Assembly: GCF_023078275.1 (NCBI RefSeq)
Contig: NC_062996.1
Coordinates: forward strand, 5,890,001-5,954,000
Length of the DNA stretch: 64,000 bases
Direction: 5' to 3'
Origin: Leguminivora glycinivorella
Lineage: Eukaryota > Arthropoda > Insecta > Lepidoptera > Tortricidae
The notes beneath the pieces were generated by a model. The model ran no database searches and was not told the DNA's origin. It saw only the letters and a list, made by a program, of their open reading frames with translations. The position numbers and the translations under genes were made by a program. Positions 11,196-22,864 of the stretch are shown here, piece after piece (the first letter of the stretch is position 1; every line of letters begins with the position of its first letter).

Positions 11196-11517
11196 CTCAT
11201 AGTGTTGTGTTCCTGCCGGTGAGTAAGGCTGCCAGAGCTCAACGAGGGTGCGGTGTGCTGATGACGGGAGGACTTACGGAACTAACTCGTTCCGTCTATT
11301 GTCCTTTGAGCCGTCGGCAACCCGAACCCTCCTTGGAGCTTGTGCACTCCTTTTTGCTGTGTACTTAACACAGCAAAAGGGAATGTACAAGTTTCTAATG
11401 GGGTGGCAACGCGCATGTGACACTGTTTGAGTTGCAGGCGTCCATAGGATACGGTGACCGCTTTACATCGGGCGGGCCGTATGCTTGTTTGCCACCGACG
11501 TAGTATTAAAAAAAAAC
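11196..11517 (+). repeat. R4 polyA retroposon copy
   Basis: 'CATAGTGTTGTGTTCCTGCC' to 'GCCACCGACGTAGTATTAAA' followed by an A-run. Short frames inside are incidental. Confidence 0.8.
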
Positions 11518-11689
11518 ATACCCAGTCGAGATTTGGTGCAATGGTGTACCTTGCTCTTTTTTGCCCGGATATAGGTACTATTTTAAGTCTGTACCTACAT
11601 GCCTTTCATGCCAAGTCGACATGCTTCCAAATTAAAGTTTTAACTGTTTTCACAGCCGTTAGCTGGATAATAAACTCGCGTGAGCCAGG

Positions 11690-11920
11690 AGACATTCTTT
11701 GCTTAATTTCCTTCTTTAGCTACCACGGGCCCTCGATCCGTTCTCGAACGAGATTCCTTTCCACGCTTTCGAGAATATCTTGTAAATTAAACAGTTATTA
11801 ATGGTGGATGAACCGATTTAGATATAGTTTTTTTTTTTGTTTGAAATCTGAATTAGTCGGGAGTGGTCTTAGCCATGTTTCATGAAAATCGGGGTTTTTT
11901 TTTTCAAAATTTCAATTTTG
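11690..11920 (-). repeat. R13 repeat, reverse
   Basis: The inverse of the 17,615 copy: 'AACCGATTTAGATATAG', 'GGGAGTGGTCTTAGCCATGT' and 'CATGAAAATCGG' recur in reversed order. Confidence 0.6.
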
Positions 11921-12232
11921 TGGTTAGGTGATCGTTAACATTCAACTTGGGAAAACATTCAATATGCCAATGAAATGTCAGAATATCAAATACTTTTTGG
12001 TGTTTTTGTATCTTAGAGAATTCTACGAAAGTTGAGTTTATCTCTGCAGATTTTTAAAAATGTTTATTTATTTTACAAAATCATTGGACTAAAAATTGAT
12101 AATTAAAATTTTATAAAACCATAGCGTTGCTTCGTAATATGACACAATGGATATGACAGTAGGGTGAGTAGGGCCTTAAAGCGATTTACTATTTTCCATA
12201 AAAAATTATCCTATAGGATAATAAAAAAAAAA
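11921..12232. other. No gene seen
   Basis: AT-rich, no supported feature. The 'CCTATAGGATAATAAA' at 12,211 adjoins the following SINE. Confidence 0.4.
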
Positions 12233-12387
12233 TCCTATAAGGACATTCTTACATATTAACGGAGTCCCACGGTAAGCTCAAGAAGGCTTGTGTTGTGGGC
12301 ACTCAGACAACGATATACATAATATACAAATACTTATACACATAGAAAACATCCATGACTCGAACCCAGGACCGCGGCTTATCAGGC
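12233..12387 (-). repeat. R3 tRNA-SINE, reverse, head degraded
   Basis: Shares 'ACTCAGACAACGATATA', 'GAAAACATCCATGACTC' and 'GAACCCAGGACCGCGG' with the R3 copies at 14,533 and 46,352. Confidence 0.7.
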
Positions 12388-12712
12388 TACAATATATCTA
12401 CCTACTAGTACATCCTAAAAGACTGCTATAAAATACTGTCTAGGTTGGTCCACCCTGTTACGACTGGGTCGCTTGACACTGAACATGTCAAACGAGTTAC
12501 AATCGAGGTTCGATTTCGTAGTAGCGCATTACAAACTAAAATGTGCTCATATCCCGTCTAATACTTTTCAATTCGTAATATTTGCTGATGAGACTTTAGT
12601 CTACGAGTGTTTAATGACGACTCGAAACTTAATGAAATTCTTAGAGAACACAAGTACGTCTAGCATAATTCGATTACACAAAGAAGGGTTTTTTTTAGTA
12701 AATTGAACTACT

Positions 12713-12884
12713 ATGGATATGGGTTAAATTGTGGCGTAGGCGAGAGGCTGGCAACCTGTCACTGCAATGTCACAGTTTCGTTTTCTTTCAACCCCTTATT
12801 TGCCAAGAGTGGCACTGAAGCTTTAGTAGTTTCATGTGTTCTGCCTACCCCTTTATGGGATACAGGCGTGATTGTATGTATGTA
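12713..12884 (-). repeat. R1 retroposon copy, reverse
   Basis: 'AAATTGTGGCGTAGGCGAGA' through 'GATACAGGCGTGATTGTATG' is the reverse of R1. Short open frames across it are not genes. Confidence 0.8.
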
Positions 12885-12899
12885 TATTGTAGGTATGTA

Positions 12900-13733
12900 A
12901 ATTTAACTACACAGTGCATGTAATGAGCAATTCTCAAAAAGTTTGTACCTGTAGCCACGTCAGCAACTATTTATTTATCCTATTTTGTTACCAACATAAG
13001 TCGACTTTCGTGAGATATATACAGGATAATTGTTATAATTAACAAAATATAGATACTAATAGAGAACCTTAATGACGAAATTAAACTACTTACTAAAATC
13101 TCAATTCAACAAAAAAATCTTGGTAACAATGTAGGAATAATAAAAGCAAATCCAACTGTTACCTTAAATTTTGTACAAACTTTTTGAAAACTGCTGTAAT
13201 ATGTCAATTAGTTAATTAATAACCTAGCTTTAATCAAAAAGATAATTAAGACATTGAACAACATAACATAACAAGGATGCTTGCAACATTTCCTCAATTT
13301 CCTCATTGTATTGTAATGCAAGTTTCTCGAGGAAGGCTCCAGTTTTCTCGCTAGAACTCCATGAATCTACACCCTTGTAAATAGATTAAATTTTGAGCTC
13401 AAATAAACTCCTCTTGAAAAATCAGCATTTTCACACCCCGCTACTTTATCTTCATATCTCCACCAGTACTAGCATGGGACCAGCCACAAAACATTTCGTT
13501 CATTATTTACCTCTTTATCGATCGAATAATAAGTGACAGAGAGATACCGAAATTTTCGATATTCACAGCAATCCCTCCCGCATATCTCAAGTCATGTATT
13601 TGCGATCGGAAACCGCCACCTTGCCATATTAAGACCACTTCATTCGAGAGCTATTCACAACCTGACGAACCTTACACCCTATTGGTTTGTTATAGGATGA
13701 GACAAAAGGACATAAGTAGTGATGAGCTGTTTC
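12900..13733. other. No gene seen
   Basis: Ordinary AT-rich intergenic sequence on both strands. No long frame, RNA gene or clear repeat. Confidence 0.45.
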
Positions 13734-13863
13734 CGGGGTAGGCAGAGCGCATGAAGCTACTCAAGATTCAGTACCACTTTTGCCAATGAAGAGTTGAACG
13801 AAAACGAAACTGTGACTTAGCAGTGACAGGTTGCCTATCGCCTACGACACGGTAAAATTTAAC
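13734..13863 (+). repeat. R1 retroposon copy, diverged
   Basis: 'GGGGTAGGCAGAGCGCATGA' and 'GTGACAGGTTGCC' survive. Both ends are eroded. Confidence 0.6.
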
Positions 13864-14044
13864 CGTTATATATCCCAAAACCTTTAAAGTCGACTATTTT
13901 TCTAGGGGAACGCTTTCATAAACGTTCTACGGGAACAAAATAAACCGGTTTAGAGTATGATAGGTTAACCAAACAAAAAAAGTGAAATTATTAACGCCGT
14001 CAAATCGGTTTATTTCGGTTACATACAGTTCTAATCTTGCGTTC

Positions 14045-14372
14045 TTTATAGTTAGTAGTAGTAGTAGTAAAACACTTTATTGTACCAGAAAATAATACAA
14101 CACACAGGAAAAAGAGCTATCCCGGCGTCCGTCGGTTATCCCGGCATTTACCACGGCTCATGGAGCCTGGGGTCCGCTTTGACAACAAATCCCAAGATTT
14201 GACGTAGGAACCACTTTTTACGAAAGCGACTGCCATCTGACCTTCCAACCCGCTTAGGCCTTATTGGAATTTCCTTCACCGAAAAGCGACTGGCAAAATA
14301 TCAAATGACATTTCGCATATGTTTCGAAGAATTCATTGGTACGAGCCGAGATTCGAACTCGCGACCTCCGGA
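14045..14372 (-). repeat. R12 SINE-like repeat, reverse, with GTA microsatellite
   Basis: Begins with an AGT/GTA microsatellite (14,049-14,069). Includes 'GGGGTCCGCTTTGACAACAA' and ends in an inverse tRNA-like B box, 'GATTCGAACTCG'. Related copies lie at 41,715 and 44,146. Confidence 0.55.
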
Positions 14373-14374
14373 TC

Positions 14375-14497
14375 GTGAGTTTTCACATCCGATCCGATAT
14401 CGGATGTCGGACCGATATCCCATACATTACAGGCGCCATCTTGGATTTTTTCCATTGAAATCCTTCCAACATCCGATATCGGATCGGATAATGTGAA
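14375..14497. repeat. R9 palindromic MITE
   Basis: 'TTTTCACATCCGATCCGATA' at one end is mirrored by 'ATCGGATCGGATAATGTGAA' at the other, giving a ~120-bp near-palindrome. Other copies lie at 17,895, 18,288 and 23,098. Confidence 0.75.
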
Positions 14498-14532
14498 AAA
14501 CAACCCTGGGGTAGCAATCACACACAATTTAA

Positions 14533-14765
14533 CGACCGGTCTGGCTCAGTCGGTAGTGACCCTGCCTGCTGAGACGCGGTCCGGTGTTCGAATCCCGGTA
14601 AGGGCATTTATTTGTGTGATGAGCACAGATATTTGTTCCTGAGTCATGGATGTTTTCTATGTATATAAGTATTTGTATATTATATATATCGTTGTCTGAG
14701 TACCCATTAAATTAATTAAATTAAAATACACTAAAGCTAAATTATTCTTGAGCTTACCGTGGGAC
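14533..14765 (+). repeat. R3 tRNA-derived SINE
   Basis: Head: A box 'TGGCTCAGTCGGTAGTGACC' and B box 'GTTCGAATCCC'. The tRNA-unrelated body has 'GAGCACAGATATTTGTTCC' and 'ATATCGTTGTCTGAGTACCC'. The copy at 48,711 is nearly identical. Confidence 0.85.
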
Positions 14766-15189
14766 GCAGAATCAATCAATGGTTGTACTCGCAGTCAAAA
14801 CTGGAATGTCTAACAATGTCCTATAATATCTATTTATATCTATTTAATCACATGTAAGAAAACTACATTGGTGGTATTTAAAACGTGTCATATCTGCCAA
14901 TATGTCCTCGAAAATTTCATATTTTAACTGAACAAAGACCCTTCAGATCCTCTTGAAAAACGCTTAAGCCGCTAAATCTGGAGGGTTAGATACTGCCTTA
15001 GAATCGGCAGACGCGTTTTAAATGCGCGAGGTCTGCGTTTTATGAGCGACTCTTATGTTTGATTCATATCTGCGAATGCGAGGGTGTTCGCACTTATGGA
15101 AATCAGATGTCTAAGAAGCACTTATTATTCGGTATGAATCAGTACAAATAAGTGTCCGTACATCTGTTGAGTACTTTTTATGCAAAGAT
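14766..15189. other. No gene seen
   Basis: No supported feature. Confidence 0.4.
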
Positions 15190-15365
15190 TGTAACGTAGT
15201 ACATTTTCTTGGCCGTAATTAATATTTTTTTTATAATTCAAAAATCGAAATTTCATTAGGATTGCAATTAACTTTTGAAACAAAATAAAATTAATGAAAT
15301 TTCGATTTTTGAATTATAAAAAAAATATTAATTACGACTAAGAAAATACATGTACTACGTTACAA
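15190..15365. repeat. Long hairpin (foldback MITE)
   Basis: 'GTAACGTAGTACATTTTCTT' pairs with the mirror ending 'GTACTACGTTAC'. Inside, 'AATTCAAAAATCGAAATTTC' pairs with 'GAAATTTCGATTTTTGAATT'. The arms are about 70 bases around a ~35-base loop and are almost perfect. Confidence 0.85.
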
Positions 15366-15524
15366 GATGTTAATTAAACATTACGAGAGATGGCGCTGTA
15401 CCGTGAGCGGTCATTTCTACATCGCGCTAATAATCTCATAATGTCTTACGATTTTGATAGTTCCGAGTTATAGTAACCAATTTAGACAATAACCAAGTAA
15501 ACATTAAATAAATGTCATATACAA

Positions 15525-15572
15525 AGAAAAAGTGACCAAGGCCTCCAGTGTTCCGAGCTGGAATCGATATAA
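15525..15572 (-). repeat. tRNA-SINE fragment, reverse
   Basis: 'AAGTGACCAAGGCCTCCAGT' matches the closing part of the SINE at 41,051. Confidence 0.55.
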
Positions 15573-15690
15573 GTACAAGTATTAAAAATAATTATTAATA
15601 GTAACACTGCATCGGCGTGGCTCTCAAAATAGCTGCCAACATAGCTTGATATTACTCTTAACACTTGTGACTGTTACATATACAACCTTA

Positions 15691-16276
15691 TGGCCGCTGT
15701 ACACATATGGCCAACGGTTCCACCAACCCCCTTGGCCAAGCGTGTAGAGGGCTACTTGGCCGTAAGTTGGCAGTTGGCGCTTGCGCTTGCCGGCCAACCG
15801 ATTGGTGTCGGTTTTTTGTCCACACATCAAAGGATCTTGGCGCCAATGGTCAACTGCGTTTACACGTTGGCGCTCCATTCAGTTGGTCGTCAGCCGTCAG
15901 AGAGGACAGTAGTGAAATATTTACGAAAATAATAAGTTTATCTATGCCAATAATAGTGTAGATTTTAGGAAATAAAATAACCTTGCAAATGTTTAATGTA
16001 TTTCCTAAAAGAGATAAATGTTCTTATCAGAATATTCAAAAAATTGTTAATATTTCAAATAATTTAATTTTACTACGGGGTTATTATTTTTTAATCAAAT
16101 TTTTCTGACAACGTCTATGAACTAGAATTTCCTAGACTTTTCCATTCCACGTCCATCTTTCATGAAGAGCCAATGTCAATGATTGGTTCGCCAATGTGTA
16201 AACAGCGGCTCTTATCTTGGCCAAGGGGTTTCACAAAGGGTTGGTGGAACCGTTGGCCATATATGTACAGCGGCCA
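15691..16276. mobile_element. Harbinger-like MITE, copy B (586 bp)
   Basis: Same element as 5772-6357, with full inverted ends 'TGGCCGCTGTACA' / 'TGTACAGCGGCCA' and TTA on each side (15,688-15,690 and 16,277-16,279). The two copies differ by scattered substitutions and compensating small indels, suggesting recent activity of the family. Confidence 0.85.
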
Positions 16277-16279
16277 TTA

Positions 16280-17149
16280 GGTATTACATTGCTATAAGCA
16301 CAGACTATCTAAAACTAACGTTATCCAGTTTGCGCTCGGGTCAGCGCCATCTTTTAGGAACAAACAGCAACATAACTGACACATGGAGCCCTAATTGGTC
16401 GTTAGGCGTCAAGGTGACTACCGCACGCGTGCATGACTAATGAGCGTAAGGACATTATCCTGGGATATTGCGTAGGACGGCCAATGGCGGGCAGATGCAT
16501 GGCAGAAAACTGCATACCTATACACCCTGTTTTTATTGAATTCCGTTAACTTTAAGGGGAGGTTCTTTAGATCAGATACAATTCATTTCTCTAAGTAACT
16601 AGCGGCTTAACTCTTACGGTTATCGAGATATTATAAAAATAAAGATAATTACCTACTTAACACGTATGTGTAAGCCTTTACCAATTTCTAATGTTATTTG
16701 TTTTGACATGTGCCGTCAATCACTTGACACTAACTTGAATGTTATTCTTAAGGGTCTCTCGCACTAATAAATTCCTTTATTATGTATGAAAATTATGAAA
16801 ATTTTTTTTGGCGAATTTAACTAAAACCGATGTACAGGGTGGTTCCCTGATTAATGAACCTAGCTACCTGAAATATATGGGCTTTTTAGACTTAAAACTA
16901 GATGGCGCTGTTTCGCAGCCTGGAAGTGGCCAAAATCATATTTTACCCAAATATTTTTACGTGTTTTTATGTTTTTGAAAAACGAGATATTTCTTTATTT
17001 TAATACCATGATATCACGTCAATACACATTTTGAAAAAATAATTTTTGTAGGCACCATCCGTTAAATATTTTTTTATAAACTGTGAAAGTATTTAATAGG
17101 TGGCGCGCGTGGCGCTAGAAAATTGAGGTACTATTCTTAGGGCCAGTTG
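16280..17149. other. Unassigned intergenic sequence
   Basis: No gene. 'AGATGGCGCTG' and 'AGGTGGCGCGCGTGGCGC' at 16,903 and 17,098 look like scraps of repeat families, but no boundaries can be drawn. Confidence 0.35.
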
Positions 17150-17286
17150 CATCAACCACATTTGACAGACACATCATTGTCACGCAGCAGATGTCTATAG
17201 AACTTTCCAAATCCCATACAATAAAATTTTACGAACGCTTTAACGGTGACAGACGGTTTGGCCGGCCCTTAGTATGAAGATTGTAA

Positions 17287-17320
17287 ATCCTATATAAATA
17301 AAGGGTTATTTATATAGGAT
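17287..17320. repeat. Perfect short palindrome
   Basis: 'ATCCTATATAAATA' and its exact inverse 'TATTTATATAGGAT' are separated by six bases. Confidence 0.8.
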
Positions 17321-17614
17321 TGAACTGAAAGATATCGGCAAACGATTTTTTTTTTATTGGCATCGCGCTCCTGGCGCATTCAGCCAGACAAGTAAAACGG
17401 GAAAACGGAAGGCAACCGATATTTCAATTACATTCAAATTTAGAACGTTCTATTCAGAAGGAAGAATCATATTTGCGATTTGAGTTCATCGATCAATCAT
17501 TTGTTTCATTTCAAATATCGAACGTTTTGAAAGTGAACTGACCACAGGTTGATGTTAAGTATAGTCAGCCAAAAAAGTGGTTTACCACTCTTCGATCTTA
17601 TGAGTTTATAACCA

Positions 17615-17845
17615 CAAAATTAAAATTTTGAAAACCCCCGACAGCGACATGGTGGACCGATTTTCATGAAACATGGCTAAGAACACTCCCGACTAACTCA
17701 GCTTTCAGACAAAAAAACGAAATCTAAATCGGTTAACCTGTTCGGGAGCTACCACGCCACAGACAGACACACAGACAGACAAACAGACAGACAGACAGAC
17801 GTCAAACTTATAACACCCCGTCGTTTTTGCGTCGGGGGTTAAAAA
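17615..17845 (+). repeat. R13 repeat
   Basis: 'CCCCCGACAGCGACATGGTG', a CAGA-rich microsatellite (17,760-17,800) and the end 'CACCCCGTCGTTTTTGCGTC'. Other copies at 11,690 (reverse) and 47,345 (interrupted). Confidence 0.7.
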
Positions 17846-17894
17846 TAGAGTCGAAAAGTGGTAAACCATTTTATTGGCTGACCGTACCTCTTAG

Positions 17895-18050
17895 AGTGCG
17901 TTTTCACATTATCCGATCCGATATCGGATGTCGGAAGGATTTCAAAGGCAAAAATCAAATATGGCGGCTTAAATGTACGGGATATCGGGTGTCGGAAGGA
18001 TCTCAATGAAAAAAAAACCAATATGGCGCCTGTAATGTATGGGGTATCGG
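17895..18050. repeat. R9 palindromic MITE, rearranged
   Basis: Contains 'TTTTCACATTATCCGATCCG' plus two tandem 'GTCGGAAGGAT' segments, so it is a partly duplicated R9. Confidence 0.55.
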
Positions 18051-18054
18051 CAGG

Positions 18055-18330
18055 GGCGGGTCACTCCGCGATTCTATCGCCGCGCTACAAGTACATGTCA
18101 GCGGCCGCGAGTTCGCGGCCCATTCATTGGCGACGACCTTCGCGCGGCGCAATAAAATTCAATGTTGGCTGCTCGCGTGCGGTCCGTTTGTTAATGTAGG
18201 TAAGAATGTAAAATGGCGGCATTTTGTGAATATCAAAGGAGTGAGCTTTCTGTACTTGTACTATTATGTATTCTGTGGTACCGGTCTTACATCTGGTATC
18301 GGATCAGATAATGTGAAAACGCACCTGAAT
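18055..18330. repeat. GC-rich repeat ending in an R9 arm
   Basis: A GC-rich patch (18,055-18,180, with 'AGCGGCCGCGAGTTCGCGGC') is followed by 'TCGGATCAGATAATGTGAAA' at 18,300, an R9 end. Possibly an R9 relative with a longer centre. Confidence 0.4.
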
Positions 18331-18594
18331 TTAGTACTTTTTTTAACGATCTCCTCCTACAGTATACGACTTTACTTTAGTGCGTAAACAAACAAGTACT
18401 AACACTTACTCCCACGCCCAGCAGTGGGCAAATACAGATTAATTGTTAGCCTCTAGACACCCCATTATGAGCACTAGTCGTTAAGTTTATGGTGCAACCA
18501 TAGAGTACTCTGCACAGATTGTCTTTTCCGCATTATAAACGCTTAGTTTATAAAAGTAGAAATTACTCGAATATTTAGAATAGTTTTACGAGTC

Positions 18595-18957
18595 AGATTG
18601 CGTACAAAAAATATTTTACGGCTTTTGCAAAAAAAATCATTTTTGGCACAAGCTTTTATCGCCGACTGTACCTTTCTTTCAACAGTCATCTATACTGCTA
18701 TCCGAGATTTTTTTTTAAAAACCCCTTACTCGATGGGGATAGATTTCATGACAGAGTTCTTATGGTCATGTTTTGAAAAGAAGTGGCCCGCCGAGTTTCT
18801 TGCCGGTCCCATAGTGGATACCCCCCTCCAACTGAGGGGGGACTGAAATCTTCTCGAGGCTGAGGCGTAGGGTTAGAGCCGGCGTAGTTTTATTTGACGT
18901 TCATAAGCGCATTGTAATATGCCTACTTGGAAAATAAATATTTCATTTCATTTCACC
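18595..18957 (+). mobile_element. LINE 3' end, dead-on-arrival copy
   Basis: Contains 'GAGTTTCTTGCCGGTCCCAT' and 'GCCGGCGTAGTTTTATTTGA' and ends in ATTTC repeats at 18,937-18,955, the style of CR1-type LINE 3' ends. No reverse transcriptase remains. Confidence 0.55.
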
Positions 18958-19368
18958 TTTCTGCTCCATCATCAGATCAGCTCCATGATACCATAATATT
19001 GCATCGTCATGTGATTTACATATGTGTGCAAAATTTCAGCTCAATCGGAAATCGGGAAGTGGATCTTTACCTTGTACGTTTTGACACACACTAACATAAT
19101 TACTAACAAGGTTAGTTGAATAAAAGCTTGTAAAAAACTTGAGATAAAAGCAAATTTAATACAGAATCAGATCGACCACTCTTCAAATAAAGCATAGCCA
19201 CTTGCATTGCAATTTGAATTAGTGAACAAAAATAAAACATCTGTGTTGAAACACTTAGAAAGTCACACTTTAATGAAAATTAATACTCGGAACTTGTGTA
19301 AATGTCTTTACACAAGTTTTTGCAACTTGATCAAAGTTTTTTCTAATGCTAATCCATCCACACTAATA

Positions 19369-19534
19369 TTATAAATGGGAAAGTGTGTGTCTGTTTGTTT
19401 GTCCGTCTTTCACGGCAAAACGGAGCGACAAATTGAAGTGATCTTTAAGTGGAGATAGTTGAAGGGATGGAGAGTGACATAGGCTACTTTTTGTCTCTTT
19501 CTAACGCGAGCGAAGCCGCGGGAAAAAGCTAGTA
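19369..19534 (+). repeat. R2 repeat
   Basis: 'CACTAATATTATAAATGGGA' to 'GCGAAGCCGCGGGAAAAAGC'. Confidence 0.8.
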
Positions 19535-19551
19535 TTTAAATACATACAACG

Positions 19552-19659
19552 TACAATCACGCCTGTATCCCATAAAGGGGTAGGCAGAGCACATGAACTA
19601 CTCAAGTTTCAGTGCCACTCTTGGCAAAAATGGGTTGAATGGAAACGAAATTGTGACAT
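19552..19659 (+). repeat. R1 retroposon, 3'-truncated
   Basis: 'ACAATCACGCCTGTATCCCA' to 'GAAATTGTGACATT'. It starts right after the R2 copy. Confidence 0.75.
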
Positions 19660-20095
19660 TATTATTTAAATAATTATATAAAAAACTAGGACTAAACTTA
19701 TAAGCTAGCTAATGTCTAAAATGGGCCCTTGAGGCATTGTACCAAGGATACTCGCGACATTTCTTCGCTGTATCGCAATGCTGATACTGCGAGGAAGTCG
19801 CCAGCTCTTCACAGGTCAACGAGTGAGCATTCTGTAACTATCTCTGTACCTCGTAGCAGTCTACGACAGCGTAGAGCCTGTTGTCTACGCCGCTACGCGC
19901 TCGGCTACACACATGCTTACATGCATGTTGTATATGTGTGCGTGTATTGTGTGTTCTTTCATATACATTATTATGAGTATATGGAGATAGATGAAGATAA
20001 TCTTTGTATTTGAGTTGAGTGACTTAGATTCGGACGCACATAGAAAAGATATCCGTACAAAATACTTATAAATAAAAAATAACATAAAATAAATG
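19660..20095. other. No gene seen
   Basis: 'ATGGGCCCTTGAGGCATTG' to 'CGCGCTCGGC' is locally GC-rich but has no convincing protein. The short frames disagree with each other. Confidence 0.4.
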
Positions 20096-20097
20096 TA

Positions 20098-20310
20098 GTT
20101 TTTTCAGTACAGATGGTATTTTTTTACGCACTAGTGCGAGAAGTGGTTCATTATATGCACACACACAACTTCGGAGGCTCATCTGTACTGAAAAACGTCG
20201 TACGATACACGTGCGAAAAGGAAATTCGTTAACTAAGTTCAAAAAAACTTAAATAAAAGGAAATGGTTAAAGGAACTTCCTTTTTTCGCACTTATATCGT
20301 AATGTACTAT
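20098..20310 (+). repeat. R8 foldback repeat
   Basis: 'TTTTTCAGTACAGATGG' and its inverse 'CATCTGTACTGAAAAA' (20,100 and 20,180) bracket a short hairpin, followed by 'CGTACGATACACGTGCGAAA'. The reverse copy is at 39,223. Confidence 0.7.
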
Positions 20311-20559
20311 ACTTACTGTGTTGTCAAGAAAAATTAAAGACCGTACATATGGCGTATTTAATGAATGTTCAGTTAGATATGGCGGCGGCGGTAAAAATTT
20401 TAACACATATATTATGTATGTTGTAAAAGATGAACGAGATTGTAACGAGAGATGTCAGTCTACTACACATTTTAAAAACTAAGATAATAATTATCTACAT
20501 ACTCTATTCACATATTCATTTATTCTCGCATCTCCATAATATTACAATGGTCTTAAATT

Positions 20560-20671
20560 GGGGCCGATTTTTGAGTCTCACTGTCACTAAAATACCGGTT
20601 GAAAACATTGCCTATTATTTTCAGTGACAATTTTCTGAATTCGAACGCGTGAGACTCAAAAATCGGCCCGC
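20560..20671. repeat. Small MITE with ~22-bp inverted ends
   Basis: 'GGGCCGATTTTTGAGTCTCA' and its exact inverse 'TGAGACTCAAAAATCGGCCC'. Confidence 0.8.
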
Positions 20672-20756
20672 TGTTCTCTCCGATACGAAGGTTTCCCCTA
20701 CAAAACATCCAAAAAGTCATTCACCACTGTTAACCACAGGCTCCCCTTTTTAATGA

Positions 20757-20830
20757 CAACCCGGTTCGAACCCGCGACCCACTGGGTCACGAGCACGACA
20801 GTCGATAGCGAAGCCGTACGACGGTAAGCC
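20757..20830 (-). repeat. tRNA-like SINE fragment, reverse
   Basis: Read on the - strand it has a B box 'GGGTTCGAACCGG' preceded by 'GTCGTGCTCGTGACCC'. No complete cloverleaf. Confidence 0.4.
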
Positions 20831-20904
20831 TGAAGCCGAGTAAGGCAATATGATATGAAGCGTGAAATACTTCCTATACTATAGGTGAAAAGACATATGA
20901 TATA

Positions 20905-21140
20905 CTAGTTTTTGCCCGCGGCTTCACTCGCGTAAAACTCTAAAATTGCGGAATGATACAAATTTCCAGCCCCCCATTTTAGAGAAGTGGGGGGGGGGGG
21001 TTGGAAAGAGACAAAAAGTAGCCTATGTCCGTCCCTTCAACTATCTCCACTTAAAAAATCACGTCAATTCGTCGCTCCGTTTAGCCGTGAAAGACGGACA
21101 AACAGACACACACACTTTCCCATTCCCATTTATAATATTA
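20905..21140 (-). repeat. R2 repeat, reverse
   Basis: 'ACTAGTTTTTGCCCGCGGCT' to 'CCATTTATAATATTA', with an 11-12-base G run near 20,990 characteristic of the longer R2 form. Confidence 0.75.
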
Positions 21141-21636
21141 CCATGTGAGACAATCGAATTAAAACGAAAACTGTGAAGTCAGTTTTATTTTAGTTTTGTG
21201 TTAGTTATTTTTAAGTAAGTATTTTGTTATTGTAAACATAATGTATGTTTGGTTTCTTTCTTAAAATACAAGAATGTTTCTTCTAAATAAAAATACATTG
21301 CCTCCAGGGCCTATTTATTTTATTTCTTCCATGTATACTATCAAATACATCTCGCAACAGTTGTCAACGATTTTTCCGTCACAAACTTTCAGAATTCGAC
21401 ACACTTAAGCCAGTAGTAGGTTGTTCCAACTTTAGACAACTTTTAACGAACCGTCAACTTTTAACTGTCAATAACTGACGTTTCGTTTCAGTTGTAGAAT
21501 ATAAGTAGTTTGACGAACTAAAGTAACTTTCAATGAGAAGCTTAGAAATAAATGGAAAGATGATAGATGAAAATAAGTAACGTTTTCTAGTTTATTCTGC
21601 TTATTCTACAATAATAATAGATAAAATGATAAAGTA
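21141..21636. other. No gene seen
   Basis: AT-rich. No supported feature. Confidence 0.4.
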
Positions 21637-21885
21637 CACTGAGAGAAATTTGCATTGTGAATTTAACAAGTTCGACTTGTTGCGGTTTATCCGTTTGAAT
21701 CAGCTAAACGTATGTTTAAAACAATATGTGTCAGGTTGTTTTTATAAAATCGACTTGTTGATTCAAATATATTGCCGATTCAAATGACAAGTAGCTTGTT
21801 GTTTGAACCAAAGAGCACGTAGGCGCTATTTTAACCAAAAAACTTGTTGAACGAACATGAAAACTGGTTGTATTTTCTCTCAGTG
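21637..21885. mobile_element. Tc1/mariner-like MITE, copy 1
   Basis: Ends 'CACTGAGAGAAA' / 'TTTTCTCTCAGTG', flanked on each side by TA (21,635-21,636 and 21,886-21,887), the target of Tc1/mariner transposases. About 249 bp, non-coding. Reverse copy at 47,567. Confidence 0.8.
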
Positions 21886-21929
21886 TACCAACATACGCGT
21901 GCCTTTACGGACACATGGGCACTATTCAT

Positions 21930-22170
21930 ACTAATATTATAAATGGTAAAGTGTGTGTGTCTGTTTGTTTGTCCGTCTTTCACGGCAAAACGGAGCGATA
22001 TATTGACGAGATTTTTTAAGCGGAGATAGTTGTAAGGATGGAGAGTGACATAGGCTATTTTTTGTCTCTTTCCAACCCCCCACTTCCCTAAAATAGGGGG
22101 TGGACGTTTATATGGAGCATTCCGCAATTTTCGAACTTAACGCGAGCGAAGCCGGGGGCGAAAGCTAGTA
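21930..22170 (+). repeat. R2 repeat, long form
   Basis: 'ACTAATATTATAAATGGTAA' to 'GCGAAAGCTAGTA', including a C/G-run region 'CCCCCCACTTCCC'. Confidence 0.8.
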
Positions 22171-22198
22171 CTTCATAAAATAAACCATGGTTTTTTTA

Positions 22199-22746
22199 GG
22201 GTTCCGTAGTCAACTAGGAACCCTTATAGTTTCGCCATGTCTGTCTGTCCGTCCGTCCGTCCGTCCGTCCGTCCGTCCGCGGATAATCTCAGTAACCGTT
22301 AGCACTAGAAAGCTGAAATTTGGCACCAATATGTATATGAATCACGCCAACAAAGTGCAAAAATAAAAAATGGAAAAAATGTTTTATTAGGGTACCCACC
22401 CTACATGTAAAGTGGGGGCTGATATTTTTTTTCATTCCAACCCCAACGTGTGATATATTGTTGGATAGGTATTTAAAAATGAATAAGGGTTTACTAAGAT
22501 CGTTTTTTGATAATATTAATATTCTCGGAAATAATCGCTCCTAAAAGAAAAAAAAGTGCGTCCCCCCCTCTAACTTTTGAACCATATGTTTAAAAAATAT
22601 GAAAAAAATCACAAAAGTAGAACTTTATAAAGACTTTCTAGGAAAATTGTTTTGAACTTGATAGGTTCAGTACTTTTTGAGAAAAATACGGAAAACTACG
22701 GAACCCTACACTGAGCGTGGCCCGACACGCTCTTGGCCGGTTTTTT
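22199..22746 (+). repeat. R5 repeat, complete copy
   Basis: 'AGGGTTCCGTAGTCAACTAG', a GTCC microsatellite (22,240-22,280), then 'GGATAATCTCAGTAACCGTT', ending 'ACACGCTCTTGGCCGG' plus T-run. It has neither inverted ends nor a coding frame. Confidence 0.85.
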
Positions 22747-22864
22747 ATCCCATAGTCCGGTATTAAAAAAAAAATTTTTCACTAATCAATAACATAATAT
22801 TAGTTCATCACTTTCATTCAATAACCCAGGTCATTTTAGATTCCATTATCTCGCAAATTAGTCC

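Noticed and set aside
11196..11430. Frames of 60-115 codons repeated near 37,370 and 45,915
   Set aside because: They recur because they lie in R4 retroposon copies; no coding constraint is visible between copies.
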